Assembly (NCBI GenBank): GCA_964036315.1
Contig: OZ038488.1
Coordinates: 62,926,754-62,990,753 of the forward strand
Direction: 5' to 3'
DNA from: Acanthosepion esculentum
Lineage: Eukaryota; Mollusca; Cephalopoda; Sepiida; Sepiidae
DNA: 64,000 nt
Part shown: positions 34,151 through 44,325 of the stretch, piece by piece
Layout: each line of letters opens with the position of its first letter
How positions within the stretch are numbered: the stretch's first letter is position 1
The notes under the pieces: generated by a model
What the model saw: only the letters and a program-made list of their open reading frames with translations
Told to the model about the DNA's origin: nothing
The model's database searches: none
Program-made: the position numbers and the translations under genes

Positions 34151-35395
34151 GCATAGAAAATTAAATTGATTCGATTACGTGAACGACACCAGGATATGAT
34201 CGACCATGACAAAATCTCTCTCAAAACTTAAATATTAATCAACCTAATAACAAGGGAGTCAAGAAAGCGATAGAAAAATATTAACTCTCACATGACAGAA
34301 ATCTGAAAACACGTAGCAGTAGAAAAATATGATTTCAGAAATGAAGGAGAAGATAATACCCTAAGAAAAAAATAGAACGATGTTTAAATACTAAGGGTTA
34401 TCTAATCTATAAGGCTTCCTTATAAATTAAAGACGTGTTTCTGCCGACGGCTGCTCAGAATAGAAGTTAGCCTAACGAGTAAGTTTTAATGAGGCTGGGA
34501 ATTAAAAGGGAATTGCCGCGGTTAGAAAGAGAAAGCAGATATTACAATGAAATCTAATAAGGAAAGAATACTTAGAGAATTTAACACACAAAAGGAAGCA
34601 TGTTAGGGAATACAGTAACCTACGACGTGTTTCAGTGAGTGGGTGGTCTGAGTTACCAGGTGCAGAAAAATAAAAGGACGTCATGGTGTGCCATGTACGC
34701 AAATGTCCTGCTAGGTTATGGTACACGATAGAAGACGTAAATCCGATAAGATTCAACTATCGAAAGACTGAGCGTGTTTTCCGGGTGATCGCTTATACTC
34801 TTCTGGTGGCTGTCGGCTCATGGCTAAGCCGATCATTTTCCCAACGTGTATATAACAGATGGAAAGGCGTATTGGTTCAGGCAGGCAACAAGCGGGCCAG
34901 TCCGTTTCATTGCCCATGACAAAGCAAAACACCGTACATATCACATAATTGACAGCCTGTTAAGATTATCTACCTCATCTTCGTTCTGCTGCAGAAACGG
35001 GCGCAGCGACTTCAATTTTATGCACATATACACAGCGGAATTTTAATTCCTTACGCAATCAAACTAATCCTTTCCTCGAGGGGAGAAATATCCGTTACAC
35101 ATGTCAGTCATCTCGAGGAAATACAGGTTGCTAAATTCTGGAAAGCCCTTTTTCAGGAATAACACTATCCAAGAATCACATATATTTCATGGACGACACT
35201 TAGACGAAGTTTAAATCAATATATTATACTGAGCGCATGACCTGTTCCGATTTACTCGCTAGGTCGTATGAGGAGCATTTAGATTTAATTAGCTACGGTA
35301 CGGAGGCTCTATGAACTTAAGCGCAGTACTAGACTAGCGACAACATCTCATTTTACAGTCGAAATGGCGAGATGTGACCGTAACTTTCTTTACTC
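34151..35395. other. Unassigned DNA
   Basis: Open frames near 34502-35046 lack recognisable motifs. No repeat family identified. Confidence 0.4.
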
Positions 35396-35399
35396 GCAC

Positions 35400-35867
35400 G
35401 TTTCGCTTGTGGAAATCGAATCCGACTTCTTGCTTTCCAGTCGAGTTTAATCTTCAAAACTTTAAATGCAATGTCAATCGTTAATTTCTGTCATCTTGAA
35501 TTTTGTTCTTTTATTGTTTTCGCTCCTTAATACTGTTTTTCACATATTCTGCGGTGAGTAAATATTCGCCATTTTATATTTTTAATTTCGTTCATGCGCG
35601 TTGTTTGTTTTTGATTTCGGAGATTATGAACGTATCGCTTGTGGAAATCGCATCCGACTTCTTGCTTTCCAGTCAAGTCTAATCTTCAAAACTTTAAATG
35701 CAATGTCAATCGTTAATTTCTGTCATCTTGAATTTTGTTCTTTTATTGTTTTCGCCCCTTAATACTGTTTTTCACATATTCTGCGGTGAGTAAATATTCG
35801 CCATTTTATATGTTTAATTTCGTTCATGCGCGTTAATTGTTATTGATTTCGGCGATTATGAAGGTAT
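35400..35867 (+). repeat. 232-bp tandem duplication carrying a LINE C-terminus
   Basis: Two near-identical copies start at 35404 and 35636. Each contains a frame WKSNPTSCFPVEFNLQNFKC followed by NVNR and a stop (the second copy varies slightly). This is the end of the same LINE ORF type, followed by a 3' UTR ('catattctgcggtgagtaaa'). Confidence 0.8.
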
Positions 35868-35894
35868 GGCAGCTCGGAAAACTCATTCGAATAA

Positions 35895-36433
35895 AGAAAA
35901 GAACTCCTGAATTTGTTGTTGAGTTGCTCCAGATTCAAAACGGAGGCCAACGTTAAGTGCTTTGTGGAGGTAGTGCAACTCTGGGTCGGGATATGGCTGC
36001 TGGAAGACCCTGTGTCAGGTAATACGACTCTGCACGATACCACACAAGCAGGGGAACACAGTCATGGCTATCAGACAATTTATGCGATCATATCACCCCT
36101 TACATTTGGCCATCTAACTCCACAGACTGCAACCCCTTGATTATTATGTGTGGGGGCAGTTGAGCGAGAGACCAACAAAACTCCTTGTAACACCAAAGAT
36201 GAATTAAAGGTAAGGATTATGGCAGCATTCACCAACCAAGTGTCGAGAAAAGATGTAGGAGATTTCGAAGCCATCTGAAAGGGTGTGGCTGAAGTCAATG
36301 GCGATTATATCGAGAAAAGTAACTCTTAAATATATCAAGATACTTTTGTGTAATTTTGGTAAATATTAATAGAGATATCAGTGTTATTTTTATTATGGGG
36401 AAGTTAGACGAAAATTTATCCATCGCACCCTGT
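35895..36433 (+). pseudogene. Mariner (M1) transposase remnant, copy d
   Basis: Plus-strand C-terminal half with 'agtcatggctatcagacaat' and 'cccttgattattatgtgtgg'. A stretch encodes CNTKDELKVRIMAAF, followed by EVNGDYIE and a stop. The right end is 'aatttatccatcgcaccctg' next to TA. Confidence 0.75.
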
Positions 36434-36607
36434 ATATATGGGCGTGTGTGTGCGCGCGCGTGTGTCTGTTTAGAGAGAGTGCGTAAGAGAGCGTAAGAGT
36501 GCGTAAGAGAGGGAGGTGTATGCGAGATTGGGCCAATAAGTGTGTAACTTAACACATTGAAATTAATAAACATCTTTTCATCATTAGGCAACGATTTTAA
36601 TGATTTA

Positions 36608-36608
<1 letters not shown>
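36434..36608. other. Unassigned, GT/GAGA-rich
   Basis: Contains 'gtgtgtgtgcgcgcgcg' and 'gcgtaagagag' repeats. Confidence 0.5.

Positions 36609-36609
<1 letters not shown>

Positions 36610-36672
<63 letters not shown>
36610..36672. repeat. (TA)n microsatellite
   Basis: TA run ending at a long hairpin. Confidence 0.97.
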
Positions 36673-36675
<3 letters not shown>

Positions 36676-36757
36676 GCGATTGTAAATTACCGGCGAGTGA
36701 ACGATTTATGAATTTAGGAATAAATCGTTCACTCACCAGTAATTTACAATCGCCTGA
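36672..36757. repeat. Long hairpin, 37-bp arms, 35/37 paired
   Basis: Arm 36672-36708 ('tcaggcgattgtaaattacc' start) and arm 36721-36757 are inverted copies with 12 nt between. Downstream is 'ctgacgagaggcgctgatac' then 'gtatcgaaacacg', and at 36830 an AATAAA-type signal. It resembles the inverted junctions seen for Penelope-like and SINE-C copies. Confidence 0.8.
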
Positions 36758-36926
36758 CGAGAGGCGCTGATACGTATCGAAACACGCCTGTAAATGTGTA
36801 GGAATTTTGATGTTTTCCATGTAATATCCTAAAATAAAGACTATTGTTCTACTTTGTATTGAGCCCTCGTTTAAATTAAAGGTTAAGAACGTTGGAATTG
36901 TACTCTATTCGTTCTCATCTTACATG

Positions 36927-36934
<8 letters not shown>

Positions 36935-36985
<51 letters not shown>
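36935..36985. repeat. (TA)n and (GA)n microsatellite
   Basis: TA then GA dinucleotides. Confidence 0.95.
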
Positions 36986-36988
<3 letters not shown>

Positions 36989-37145
36989 TGGCTAAGTAAT
37001 CCACGTGAATCCTAATAAGATAAAATATTAATCCACAAAGAGAGCTCAATGTATTTATTACAGACCAATATAAATGAATTCTATATGAAAGAAAGTTAAT
37101 ACCCTATCTGTATTAAATTTCCTTTATATGTCATTTACACAAAAA

Positions 37146-37146
37146 T

Positions 37147-37224
<78 letters not shown>
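37146..37224. repeat. (CA)n and (TA)n microsatellite
   Basis: CA 37146-37172, TA 37182-37224, next to Rep-G copy 2. Confidence 0.95.
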
Positions 37225-37227
<3 letters not shown>

Positions 37228-37320
37228 ATACTATTATATTTTTAAGGTATGCTATATTTATGTTTTGAAATGCACAATATAAGACATAGAGCATATGTAT
37301 ATATAAGAATGGACATTGAC
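37225..37320 (+). repeat. Rep-G copy 2
   Basis: 'ggtatgctatatttatgttt', 'atagagcatatgtatatata'. Truncated relative to 30.6 and 40.7 kb. Confidence 0.5.
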
Positions 37321-37839
37321 ATTGTCGGTAAATATATTTCTATATTTAATTCAATTCGCATGTCCAATTTAATTTCCACAGAGAAGAAATTGTTGGCGCG
37401 CCAATAGTTGAAGCTTCAATTACTAAAACCTATTGTCACCTTTTCAGGGCAATCAAATCATGGTGGCATTTCAAAATAAATGTAAGCAAGAACTGGCAAG
37501 AATATTTTTGAACGGAATACAACGTTGCAGAGGAGTACCACAGTATAATGAAGCGTATTTTGCCTAAAAACCATTCAACTACCGTAGTGAAAATGTCAGC
37601 AGTACTAAACACGCAACTTCATAAGAGTGTCAAGCACATCTCTTCATTGTGAGCTCCATAAGCCTGGATACCACGGGAGGATTACAATAACTAAAACCGT
37701 CCTGTCACCTATCAAATAGATACCTGAAATAAGTGTATATACTATTGGAAGTGCTCTTTAGTTTAATGGAACAATGTAATCTTTTCTGATGAATCAGAAT
37801 TCACCTATTTGCCATTTCGGTACGAGTATATGTTTTCAT
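37321..37839. other. Unassigned; possible decayed transposase
   Basis: No clear motif. Confidence 0.35.
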
Positions 37840-37985
37840 CATGGGAATGCAGGTTCGACTCCTGTTAGAAGCATAATCTTTAGGAGACTAGTTGTCATTA
37901 ATTTCACTACATGAGAAAATAAAAAAAACCTAAGGATTACAACTCAAATACGTGTACACACAAAAATAACGTTTATAGAATAAGA
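37840..37985 (+). mobile_element. SINE-D copy 2
   Basis: 'aatgcaggttcgactcctgt' is a good B-box match, followed by 'ttaggagactagttgtcatt' and the 'cacacaaaaataacgtttat' end. Confidence 0.55.
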
Positions 37986-37999
37986 AATAAGGTCCATTC

Positions 38000-38080
38000 T
38001 ATACACACACACACACATATATATATATACATATATATATATATGTGTGTGTGTGTGTGCATGTGTGTGTGTGTGTGTGT
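38000..38080. repeat. (CA)n, (TA)n, (GT)n tract
   Basis: Nearly palindromic dinucleotide cluster. Confidence 0.95.
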
Positions 38081-38087
38081 AGGGCAC

Positions 38088-38200
38088 TTCGACGTGGTTT
38101 AATAGCTAGCATTCGCGTCTCACTAGATCAATTACAATTGAGTATGGAGTTTGATTCTATCTGAATGTTCTTTAATCGCGACCTTTTACCACAACTAAAC
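38088..38200 (+). mobile_element. SINE-B copy 5
   Basis: 'cgacgtggtttaatagctag', 'gagtatggagtttgattc', diverged 3' part. Confidence 0.65.
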
Positions 38201-38212
38201 AATGCTTTGTAA

Positions 38213-38214
<2 letters not shown>

Positions 38215-38256
<42 letters not shown>
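38215..38256. repeat. (TA)n at the 3' edge of Rz copy 2
   Basis: TA run abutting 'tttgtcatccact'. Confidence 0.97.
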
Positions 38257-38260
<4 letters not shown>

Positions 38261-38594
38261 CATCCACTGACAGACTGTTTCGCTGTTTCACAGCTCATCA
38301 GTGTGGATAGACGTCCGGTTGCCTCTAGGATCGAAACCCGACTGAATTTGCGTCAGTCAGAACTTCTACCACTAAGCCGTCGGCGCACGGCAGGGGTGAA
38401 GGTGAATTTTAGCGTGTTTATTTTTAGATTTAGATAAACACACAGTGACTGACAGTGACTCAATTCTGCCGAAGAGTCGTGCAATATTAGCTTTAAATTC
38501 TCACTGTTTACAAACTCACACCTCAAACCAAAAAGCTCAACCGAAATTAATTTTTCAGGAGCCAATATTTTTTTTTTTGTCATCCACAGACAAA
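38257..38594 (-). mobile_element. Rz element copy 2, unit bounded by two ribozyme junctions
   Basis: Minus-strand copy collinear with 28752-29060: 'ctcctgaaaaattaattt', 'gactgacgcaaattcagtcg', 'gggtttcgatcctagaggc' (B box) and a terminal hammerhead. At its 5' end it also has TTTGTC|TGTGGATGACA (38580-38594 region), the sequence found just across the cleavage site. From junction to junction (38588 down to 38269) the unit is 320 nt. Confidence 0.8.
38262..38308 (-). ncRNA. Type I hammerhead ribozyme, copy 2
   Basis: Minus strand: stem I ATCCACA (38308-38302) with AGTGGAT (38268-38262), six pairs plus one A/A mismatch next to the core. Core CTGATGA (38301-38295), stem II GCTGT/ACAGC with GAA loop, GAAA, stem III ACA/TGT with loop GTC, and cleavage C at 38269. 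The core is intact. The mismatch at pair 1.1 may weaken it. Confidence 0.85.
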
Positions 38595-38601
38595 ATATAT
38601 C

Positions 38602-38625
38602 CATATATATATATATATATATATT
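38602..38625. repeat. Short (TA)n at the 5' side of Rz copy 2
   Basis: TA run of about 22 bp. Confidence 0.9.
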
Positions 38626-38639
38626 GTATATACTAAAAT

Positions 38640-39260
38640 TTTCAAAATACTCTGTTACGCAAGAAATAGTGTGTGTGTGTGCGCGCGCACGTGTGTGTGT
38701 GTGTATGTAACGAAAGTTTCCGAAATGTTCTTGAATACACTAAACAATTACTGAAGGAACAGGGAAATGATGACTTAGAAACTATTAGTGCTTTTTTATC
38801 AAACATGTTTTAATAGATTAAGTTATAGAAGAGAACATCTCGAGTTCAGCGCAAATGTCAGAAGGGGACAATTTTAAGATAACACAGACACATGCACCGG
38901 ACCTGATAGATGTAAGCGTTACACCAGAACAAAATTCGACAACATATCAAGCACAAATCTTCCTAGTGGAATATTAGAGGGTACACGAGCAATCCAAGAG
39001 AATTGGAAACAGAATATTATAAATATCGTTTAAACAAAGCCTCGTTTCGGAATAACTACACTTTCCACAATAGCCTGTGTTACGCAAGAGATAGTGTAAT
39101 TTCTTTTTTTAAATTCAGGATAGGTTGATATCTCTCTTTGAAGATCTTATATTTGTTTGCTAATTATAATGAATATCTCTTTCAGAAATATATGAGCTCT
39201 GATCAAAAACTATCGGAACTGGTGTTATACAAAAAACAAACAGCACATAACAGTTCCGCA
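38640..39260. other. Unassigned DNA
   Basis: (GT)n/(GC)n patch at 38670-38706, otherwise featureless. Confidence 0.45.
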
Positions 39261-39261
39261 T

Positions 39262-39375
39262 GGGCACTTCAACGTTGTGTATGGTTTGCATGCGTGTCTC
39301 TAGATAACCGAGTAGTGAGTTCTATATTCACTGGGTACTCCATACATTCAGACTTGTGTAACATCAAAACTACGC
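39262..39375 (+). mobile_element. SINE-B copy 6
   Basis: 'gggcacttcaacgttgtgta', 'tctctagataaccgagtagt', 'actccatacattcagacttg'. Confidence 0.65.
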
Positions 39376-39394
39376 TTAGAAAATTTCTATATTG

Positions 39395-39505
39395 AACACT
39401 TCGACATGCACTAACGGTCAGCAAGCTTGTCTCGCTAGATCAATTACGGATTAGTAGTGAGTTCGATCCTCATTGGCTACCCCATACTTTCGCCCTTGGT
39501 CCAAA
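39395..39505 (+). mobile_element. SINE-B copy 7
   Basis: 'cttcgacatgcactaacgg', 'gtagtgagttcgatcctcat' (B box), 'ccatactttcgcccttgg'. In tandem with copy 6. Confidence 0.75.
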
Positions 39506-39554
39506 TCCTGGCGGAGAGACCAAGTTTTTCGTTAGTAATATTTCTCGGACATTC

Positions 39555-39655
39555 AGACAGGTAACCGAAAATAAATAAATATGCAGTTTAATAAATAAAC
39601 GGAGCGCCTACCCAGATATCAGTATACTCCAAAAATAACGTTGAAAGTGATAAGT
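39555..39655 (+). repeat. Rep-H dispersed repeat, copy 3
   Basis: 'caggtaaccgaaaataaata', 'gtttaataaataaacggagc', 'aaaaataacgtt'. Matches positions 1-115. Confidence 0.6.
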
Positions 39656-39801
39656 ATATATCTGTGTATGTATATTTGTAAACATATTTAGCCGACACCC
39701 AAAAACTTCTCTGGTAATATTGATTGATATTAAGTATGTGTATGTGTATGTGTATTTAAAACTAATAAACAAATTCATATACATATCTATACTGGTCTTA
39801 G

Positions 39802-39803
<2 letters not shown>

Positions 39804-39880
<77 letters not shown>
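39804..39880. repeat. (TA)n microsatellite
   Basis: TA run, followed by 'catacagggtgattgaaaag', which resembles a transposon end. Confidence 0.97.
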
Positions 39881-39884
<4 letters not shown>

Positions 39885-40234
39885 CAGGGTGATTGAAAAG
39901 TAACTCACTATTATACTTTATTTATTAATTATAATTTTTACAAGAAATGTATATAATATGTTTTATTTAAAATTTGATATGGGCTACCAGCTTCTAGACC
40001 CACCCAGAAATCACATCAACTGATTTCACCAGGAACTTTTGTGGTATGAAAGACATAACTTCTTATATTCTCCATTCAAATTCTTCTTAAATCTTGGTTT
40101 GGTATAGTAGATTTGCTATATATATATATGAAGATAAACATGCATACAAGATATGTAACCCATTATTTTCTTATATATCCTTGATTACCTGCAAACTCAT
40201 GAAAGTAGTACTCCTGGTCGGTCAATGTACACCA

Positions 40235-40236
<2 letters not shown>
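39881..40236. other. Unassigned AT-rich DNA
   Basis: No recognised element. Confidence 0.4.

Positions 40237-40302
<66 letters not shown>
40237..40302. repeat. (TA)n microsatellite
   Basis: TA run. Confidence 0.97.
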
Positions 40303-40306
<4 letters not shown>

Positions 40307-40394
40307 GTAAGCAAATATGTGGATATAGATCCGACAGTATGAGGAAAAACAAAAAATCCGAATATGCAAGTTTACTGCTTTTAATGTTGTTTCA

Positions 40395-40440
40395 ATGTCG
40401 ACGTCAGACGTTTCGGTCTAGTAGATCTTCTTCAGGACAT
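40395..40440 (-). ncRNA. Hammerhead-like ribozyme, diverged form
   Basis: Minus strand: stem I ATGTC (40440-40436) pairs with GACAT (40399-40395). The core CTGAAGA is 40435-40429, followed by one extra A. Stem II is GATCT/AGACC with one mismatch and loop ACT. Then GAAA, stem III ACG/CGT with loop TCTGA, and the cleavage C at 40400. Everything fits a type I hammerhead except the extra base after A9. Flanks are repeat-like ('ggattttttgtttttcc' recurs inverted at 40.68 kb). Confidence 0.65.
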
Positions 40441-40734
40441 AGTTATTAAAACATAATTAAAATTAGTCGATATTCAAGTCAACATGAAAAGACGATAGAC
40501 ATAAGAATAATCAAAACAAAATGACTGAATTTTTAGATCAGCGTTCCGTTTTGAAAGGCGATCACGTCGGCGTCACGTGAAAACTTATTCCTAAAATAGA
40601 GCGTATTATTAATGAAAAAGAAGAATTTTACTAGAGTCTAAAGTTTATAAGTATGTTTGTCCAGCATCAATCTTGCCAGGATTTTTTGTTTTTCCATATT
40701 TTTTCTCATATATATATATATATAAATATATCAA

Positions 40735-40905
40735 TGGAAAAATATTGTTTTAAGGCGTGCTATATTTATGGGATAAAGTGCTCAATATCAGAGAGAAAGA
40801 GAAGGTATGCAAATATGAATATAAAAGTGAACATTGTAGTCAACACTCAGAGGCGACAGGATGTTTCATGCTGGACGCAATGGACAGGACTGATGATTGC
40901 GTCCA

Positions 40906-40906
<1 letters not shown>
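40735..40906 (+). repeat. Rep-G copy 3
   Basis: 'ggcgtgctatatttatggga', 'aatataaaagtgaacattgt', 'aggcgacaggatgtttcatg'. It ends in a perfect 11-bp inverted repeat CTGGACGCAAT/ATTGCGTCCAG (40871-40881, 40896-40906) and then (TA)n. Confidence 0.65.

Positions 40907-40907
<1 letters not shown>

Positions 40908-40961
<54 letters not shown>
40908..40961. repeat. (TA)n microsatellite
   Basis: TA run at the end of Rep-G copy 3. Confidence 0.97.
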
Positions 40962-40964
<3 letters not shown>

Positions 40965-41210
40965 CAATAAGCAATAAAACAATAAGCTATATCTTGTACC
41001 CGACGAGTTGGGTAACCAACGAAACTGAAGTTGCACGCCAAAAATAGATATATTTGCATTTATTAATATATATTTCTTAGCTCTGTCTAATCCCATTGAG
41101 GACTATTATTTCTACACCTCTTGGCAAAATTTGGTAATTATTGATTTGATTACATGTGAATGCACATCAGCACGCGCGTATACGGTTGCTAAAATCTACT
41201 TATTTCATTT

Positions 41211-41214
<4 letters not shown>

Positions 41215-41281
<67 letters not shown>
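41215..41281. repeat. (GT)n microsatellite
   Basis: GT run of about 65 bp. The Cys/Val frame through it is an artefact. Confidence 0.97.
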
Positions 41282-41526
41282 TGCGTGTAGGATGCATAAT
41301 AATAATCGGAATAAAAGGGGAGATAATTAAATATTATGGAAAAGCTATAAACGACGAGAGCGTCTGCTACCGTCTGCTTCTTCGGGTTAGAAGACTAAAC
41401 TGTACGCAAGAAAATGTGGTGAGATCTCTAAAGGTAAGCGTGGACCATAAATAAAATTACCTAATTACGCCCTATGACCAGACGCCAGAAAGTGTTTTTC
41501 GTCTGTTTACACACACACATACACAC

Positions 41527-41528
<2 letters not shown>

Positions 41529-41588
<60 letters not shown>
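41529..41588. repeat. (TA)n microsatellite
   Basis: TA run. Confidence 0.97.
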
Positions 41589-41597
<9 letters not shown>

Positions 41598-43020
41598 TAA
41601 TATTATATAAAATAGATTACTTAACTTTAAAATATCAATTTTTTTATCGTTTTCCCCGAGTTCGAAGTTTCTTGGTAAATGTCCGTTCTTCAGGGGGTTC
41701 TGGTTTTAAATGTTATTTCAAATTTTTCAATGTGTTCCGCGTCTTTTTCAATGATTTTTACTCCGTTTTTGTACACGTGCCTATTCATGAAGTTAACGTT
41801 CTTTTACACGCGCACTTACATTAATTTTTGCTCTTGTTTACGTCTTCATTTTTTAGCAGCAGATTTTTCTTCCAATTGTATTTTTTTTTCTGCGAAATTA
41901 AACTAATTTTTAAAATATTATTAAAATTATATTAGAGCTATTGGTGTTGGATTTAAAATCAAAAAACACTCTCAGGTTTCGGTGGATGCAAGAATTCAGG
42001 TTAATAGACAAGGCAATATTGAAACAATTCAGGCAGTAGATATAATGACAAAACATATACAATTATTCCAGCAAATTATTTAAATTAAACCAACATCTAA
42101 AAATCCCAAGACACATTTCAAACGTCGCTAATTTAAAATGTTAGAGAATGATTTGGCTAGTTCAACTTGACAAAACCGTAATCGTCAGAGTTCTGACAAC
42201 CCGAATTGAGTGGGGTTGATTTGAATCTCGTGTGCGTGGAGTCCTGACTGGGACGCATTGAATTTTATTTAAATTTTTAGCATGAGACCAAAAACACGTG
42301 TGAATACAATCAGTGCGACTGCAAGGACAGTGAAAACGCCTCTCCACTCCTAGATTACTTTCTGAGACAGACAACCTCGTAGTCGTTGGCTATCATTTTT
42401 CTCCTTATCCATCTCGCTTCCTTCAAGAAAGTATATATCCATAACTGTGAATTCCCATTGATATACGCGGAGGAAAAATAAAACTTCTCCGTCAGCCATT
42501 CAGTGTGGCGTGAGGCACTAGAACCTGAAGAATTCCTGATAGACTGCGAGAATCTAAAGATGCATGTGACAATATAAGCTAGTATCAAGTAAACGGGATA
42601 TAAGCTTCACTATAAACTAATGCAGGTTAAGGTCTACATGCGAGAATTTCCTGGAAGAGTCTATAACTTATTACAATCATGTAAGATAGTTGATAGATCG
42701 TCTGTTGGTAGTCATCGTGGTTAAGTTTACGAATTATTTTGATATTTTATATATTTAAGGTGGCGGGGGATTGGTCACCTAAACAATGATTCTGAAAAGA
42801 CACTCAACCACCCTTGAAAGGCGCACAAAACATATGAGCTATCCAAAAGGAAGTTTGCAGCAGAATAACCGAGATGAATGCAAAATTTGATGCAGGCATA
42901 TTTCTCAAAATATTTTACGTTATCAGGCAAACGCCTTAAAAACTGTTCCAACAGGCCTCGGTTACGAAGTGGTAGCAAAACAAACTCGATATAGCGCCGC
43001 TCGATCACATATTCTGTGGT
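41589..43020. other. Unassigned DNA
   Basis: No gene recognised. Open frames of 70-77 codons at 41679-42588 lack identifiable motifs. Confidence 0.4.
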
Positions 43021-43049
43021 GGAATTCATATATATATATATATATATAT

Positions 43050-43343
43050 TTAGCTCTTGAAAATACATTTCAATTGAGCACTGTTGAGTGATAAGCTAAT
43101 TCTATAAACAACAGCCACCTGCACTAATGCAAAGCTCTTCAGTAAAATGAATGGAGCACTTTGGCTGATGGCATTTGTTTACATTTGTAAAAACAATACG
43201 CTAGATTTAGTTGTGTAACTCTACCGAGTGAAGATAGCTCTGGCTGACACCAAATTAGTTGTGTTTCAATCCTGGCTTGAGGCATTCGGTAGTCTAGTCG
43301 CACTGAGGAGCTGTGATACAGCGAAACAGTACTGTCTGTGAAT

Positions 43344-43350
<7 letters not shown>
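43050..43350 (+). mobile_element. Rz element copy 3, diverged
   Basis: 'agctcttgaaaatacatttc' aligns with the start of copies 1 and 2. The middle is strongly diverged, but 'tttcaatcctggcttgaggc' (B-box region) and the terminal hammerhead persist. Flanked by short (TA)n at 43028 and longer (TA)n from 43348. Confidence 0.75.
43298..43341 (+). ncRNA. Type I hammerhead ribozyme, copy 3
   Basis: Stem I TCGCA (43298-43302) with TGTGA (43337-43341), including one G.U pair. Core CTGAGGA (43303-43309; the changed base is the variable N7). Stem II GCTGT/ACAGC with loop GAT, GAAA (43323-43326), stem III ACAG/CTGT with loop TA, cleavage C at 43336. Relative to copy 1, the fifth stem I pair has changed from C-G to T-A, a compensatory change. 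Confidence 0.88.

Positions 43351-43392
<42 letters not shown>
43344..43392. repeat. (TA)n at the 3' edge of Rz copy 3
   Basis: TA run, as after copies 1 and 2. Confidence 0.97.
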
Positions 43393-43394
<2 letters not shown>

Positions 43395-44085
43395 CTATAG
43401 AATCCTTTCTATTAATTCAAATGGTATTACAGTAGACAGTTCTTATTTGAAATAAACGCCCTAGTTTTATTCAATTATTAAACAGTAGACCGATAAAGAG
43501 ATAGAGTGGAAAGGTGAGTGGTATATAATTCCATATTGTTGTATAGAGAAATCTATTTTTAAAACTCGTGTTCCCTATCAATTATTAACTGGACTAAAGT
43601 GTTAGCTGATGATGTCTTCATTTGGTGAATCTATTTTAGGCTCGGTATACAAAAATCTCTCGATGTGCTGCAAATCCGCCTAATGAGAAACGAATTTAAT
43701 AATTAATTCATGTCATATTAATAACATAATATGCCGCGACAATAAGTTTTATTTTCCCGAAGCACACAGACTTTATACAGAGAATAAGTTATTGCCAACT
43801 AATCAAATCTGTTATCGTCTTTATCACCATTTATTACCGAAATATCAACACCAACGCTATAATGTGACACTATGAGTTGGATATATGCGCACGCGTGTGT
43901 GTGTGTGCGCCCGCACATCTGTGTGTGTGTATATATACACCCCCACATCTGTGTGTGCGTGCGCGCGCACACATATGTGCGAGAAGATTAGTTAGATTTG
44001 ACCTGGGCATCAAACTTCAAGACCAAATGATTAGATTAGGAATCTAGATAAAAACATATGGCGAAAAGGGTAGATAAGTGTTAAG
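43393..44085. other. Unassigned AT-rich DNA
   Basis: GT/GC/CA alternating patch at 43893-43975, otherwise featureless. Confidence 0.45.
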
Positions 44086-44088
44086 TAC

Positions 44089-44325
44089 TTGTCAAAATAC
44101 GACGATAGGAAAAAGACCGGCTCTGGTCAAAACTTAAAAGGGTTTGAATTTAATATCCCTGAATCGGAGTCAGCTAGGCTAAGAAATATTTTTATGTCCA
44201 CTTTCTTCAAAGAGAGAAATGGTCATGAAAAAGTTATGGGTTTATTCGTGGGTGTCCCTTGTCCGGAAATGATGAAAGAGGATTCTCCATATATACGGCA
44301 GCGCTTTGGGCCACGAGTTAGTTAG
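44089..44325 (+). CDS. Unrecognised 78-codon open frame
   Basis: Reads MSKYDDRKKTGSGQNLKGFE at the start, then a mixed, protein-like composition (NIPESESARLRNIFMSTFFK, KVMGLFVGVPCPEMMKEDSP) ending GPRVS and a stop. It is free of dinucleotide runs, unlike most frames here. It could be an exon or the end of a retroelement gag/pol ORF: the following sequence to 44.5 kb is GC-richer and might be element-derived. No family recognised. Confidence 0.3.
   Translation: MSKYDDRKKTGSGQNLKGFEFNIPESESARLRNIFMSTFFKERNGHEKVMGLFVGVPCPEMMKEDSPYIRQRFGPRVS

Noticed and set aside
34502..35046. Overlapping frames of 63-84 codons on both strands
   Set aside because: No motif, no consistent splice sites, and both strands equally open.
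36752..36795. 'ctgacgagaggcgctgatac' with 'gaaacacg' as a hammerhead
   Set aside because: Core-like words are present, but stem II does not close and stem I does not pair at the required positions; kept only as a hairpin neighbourhood.
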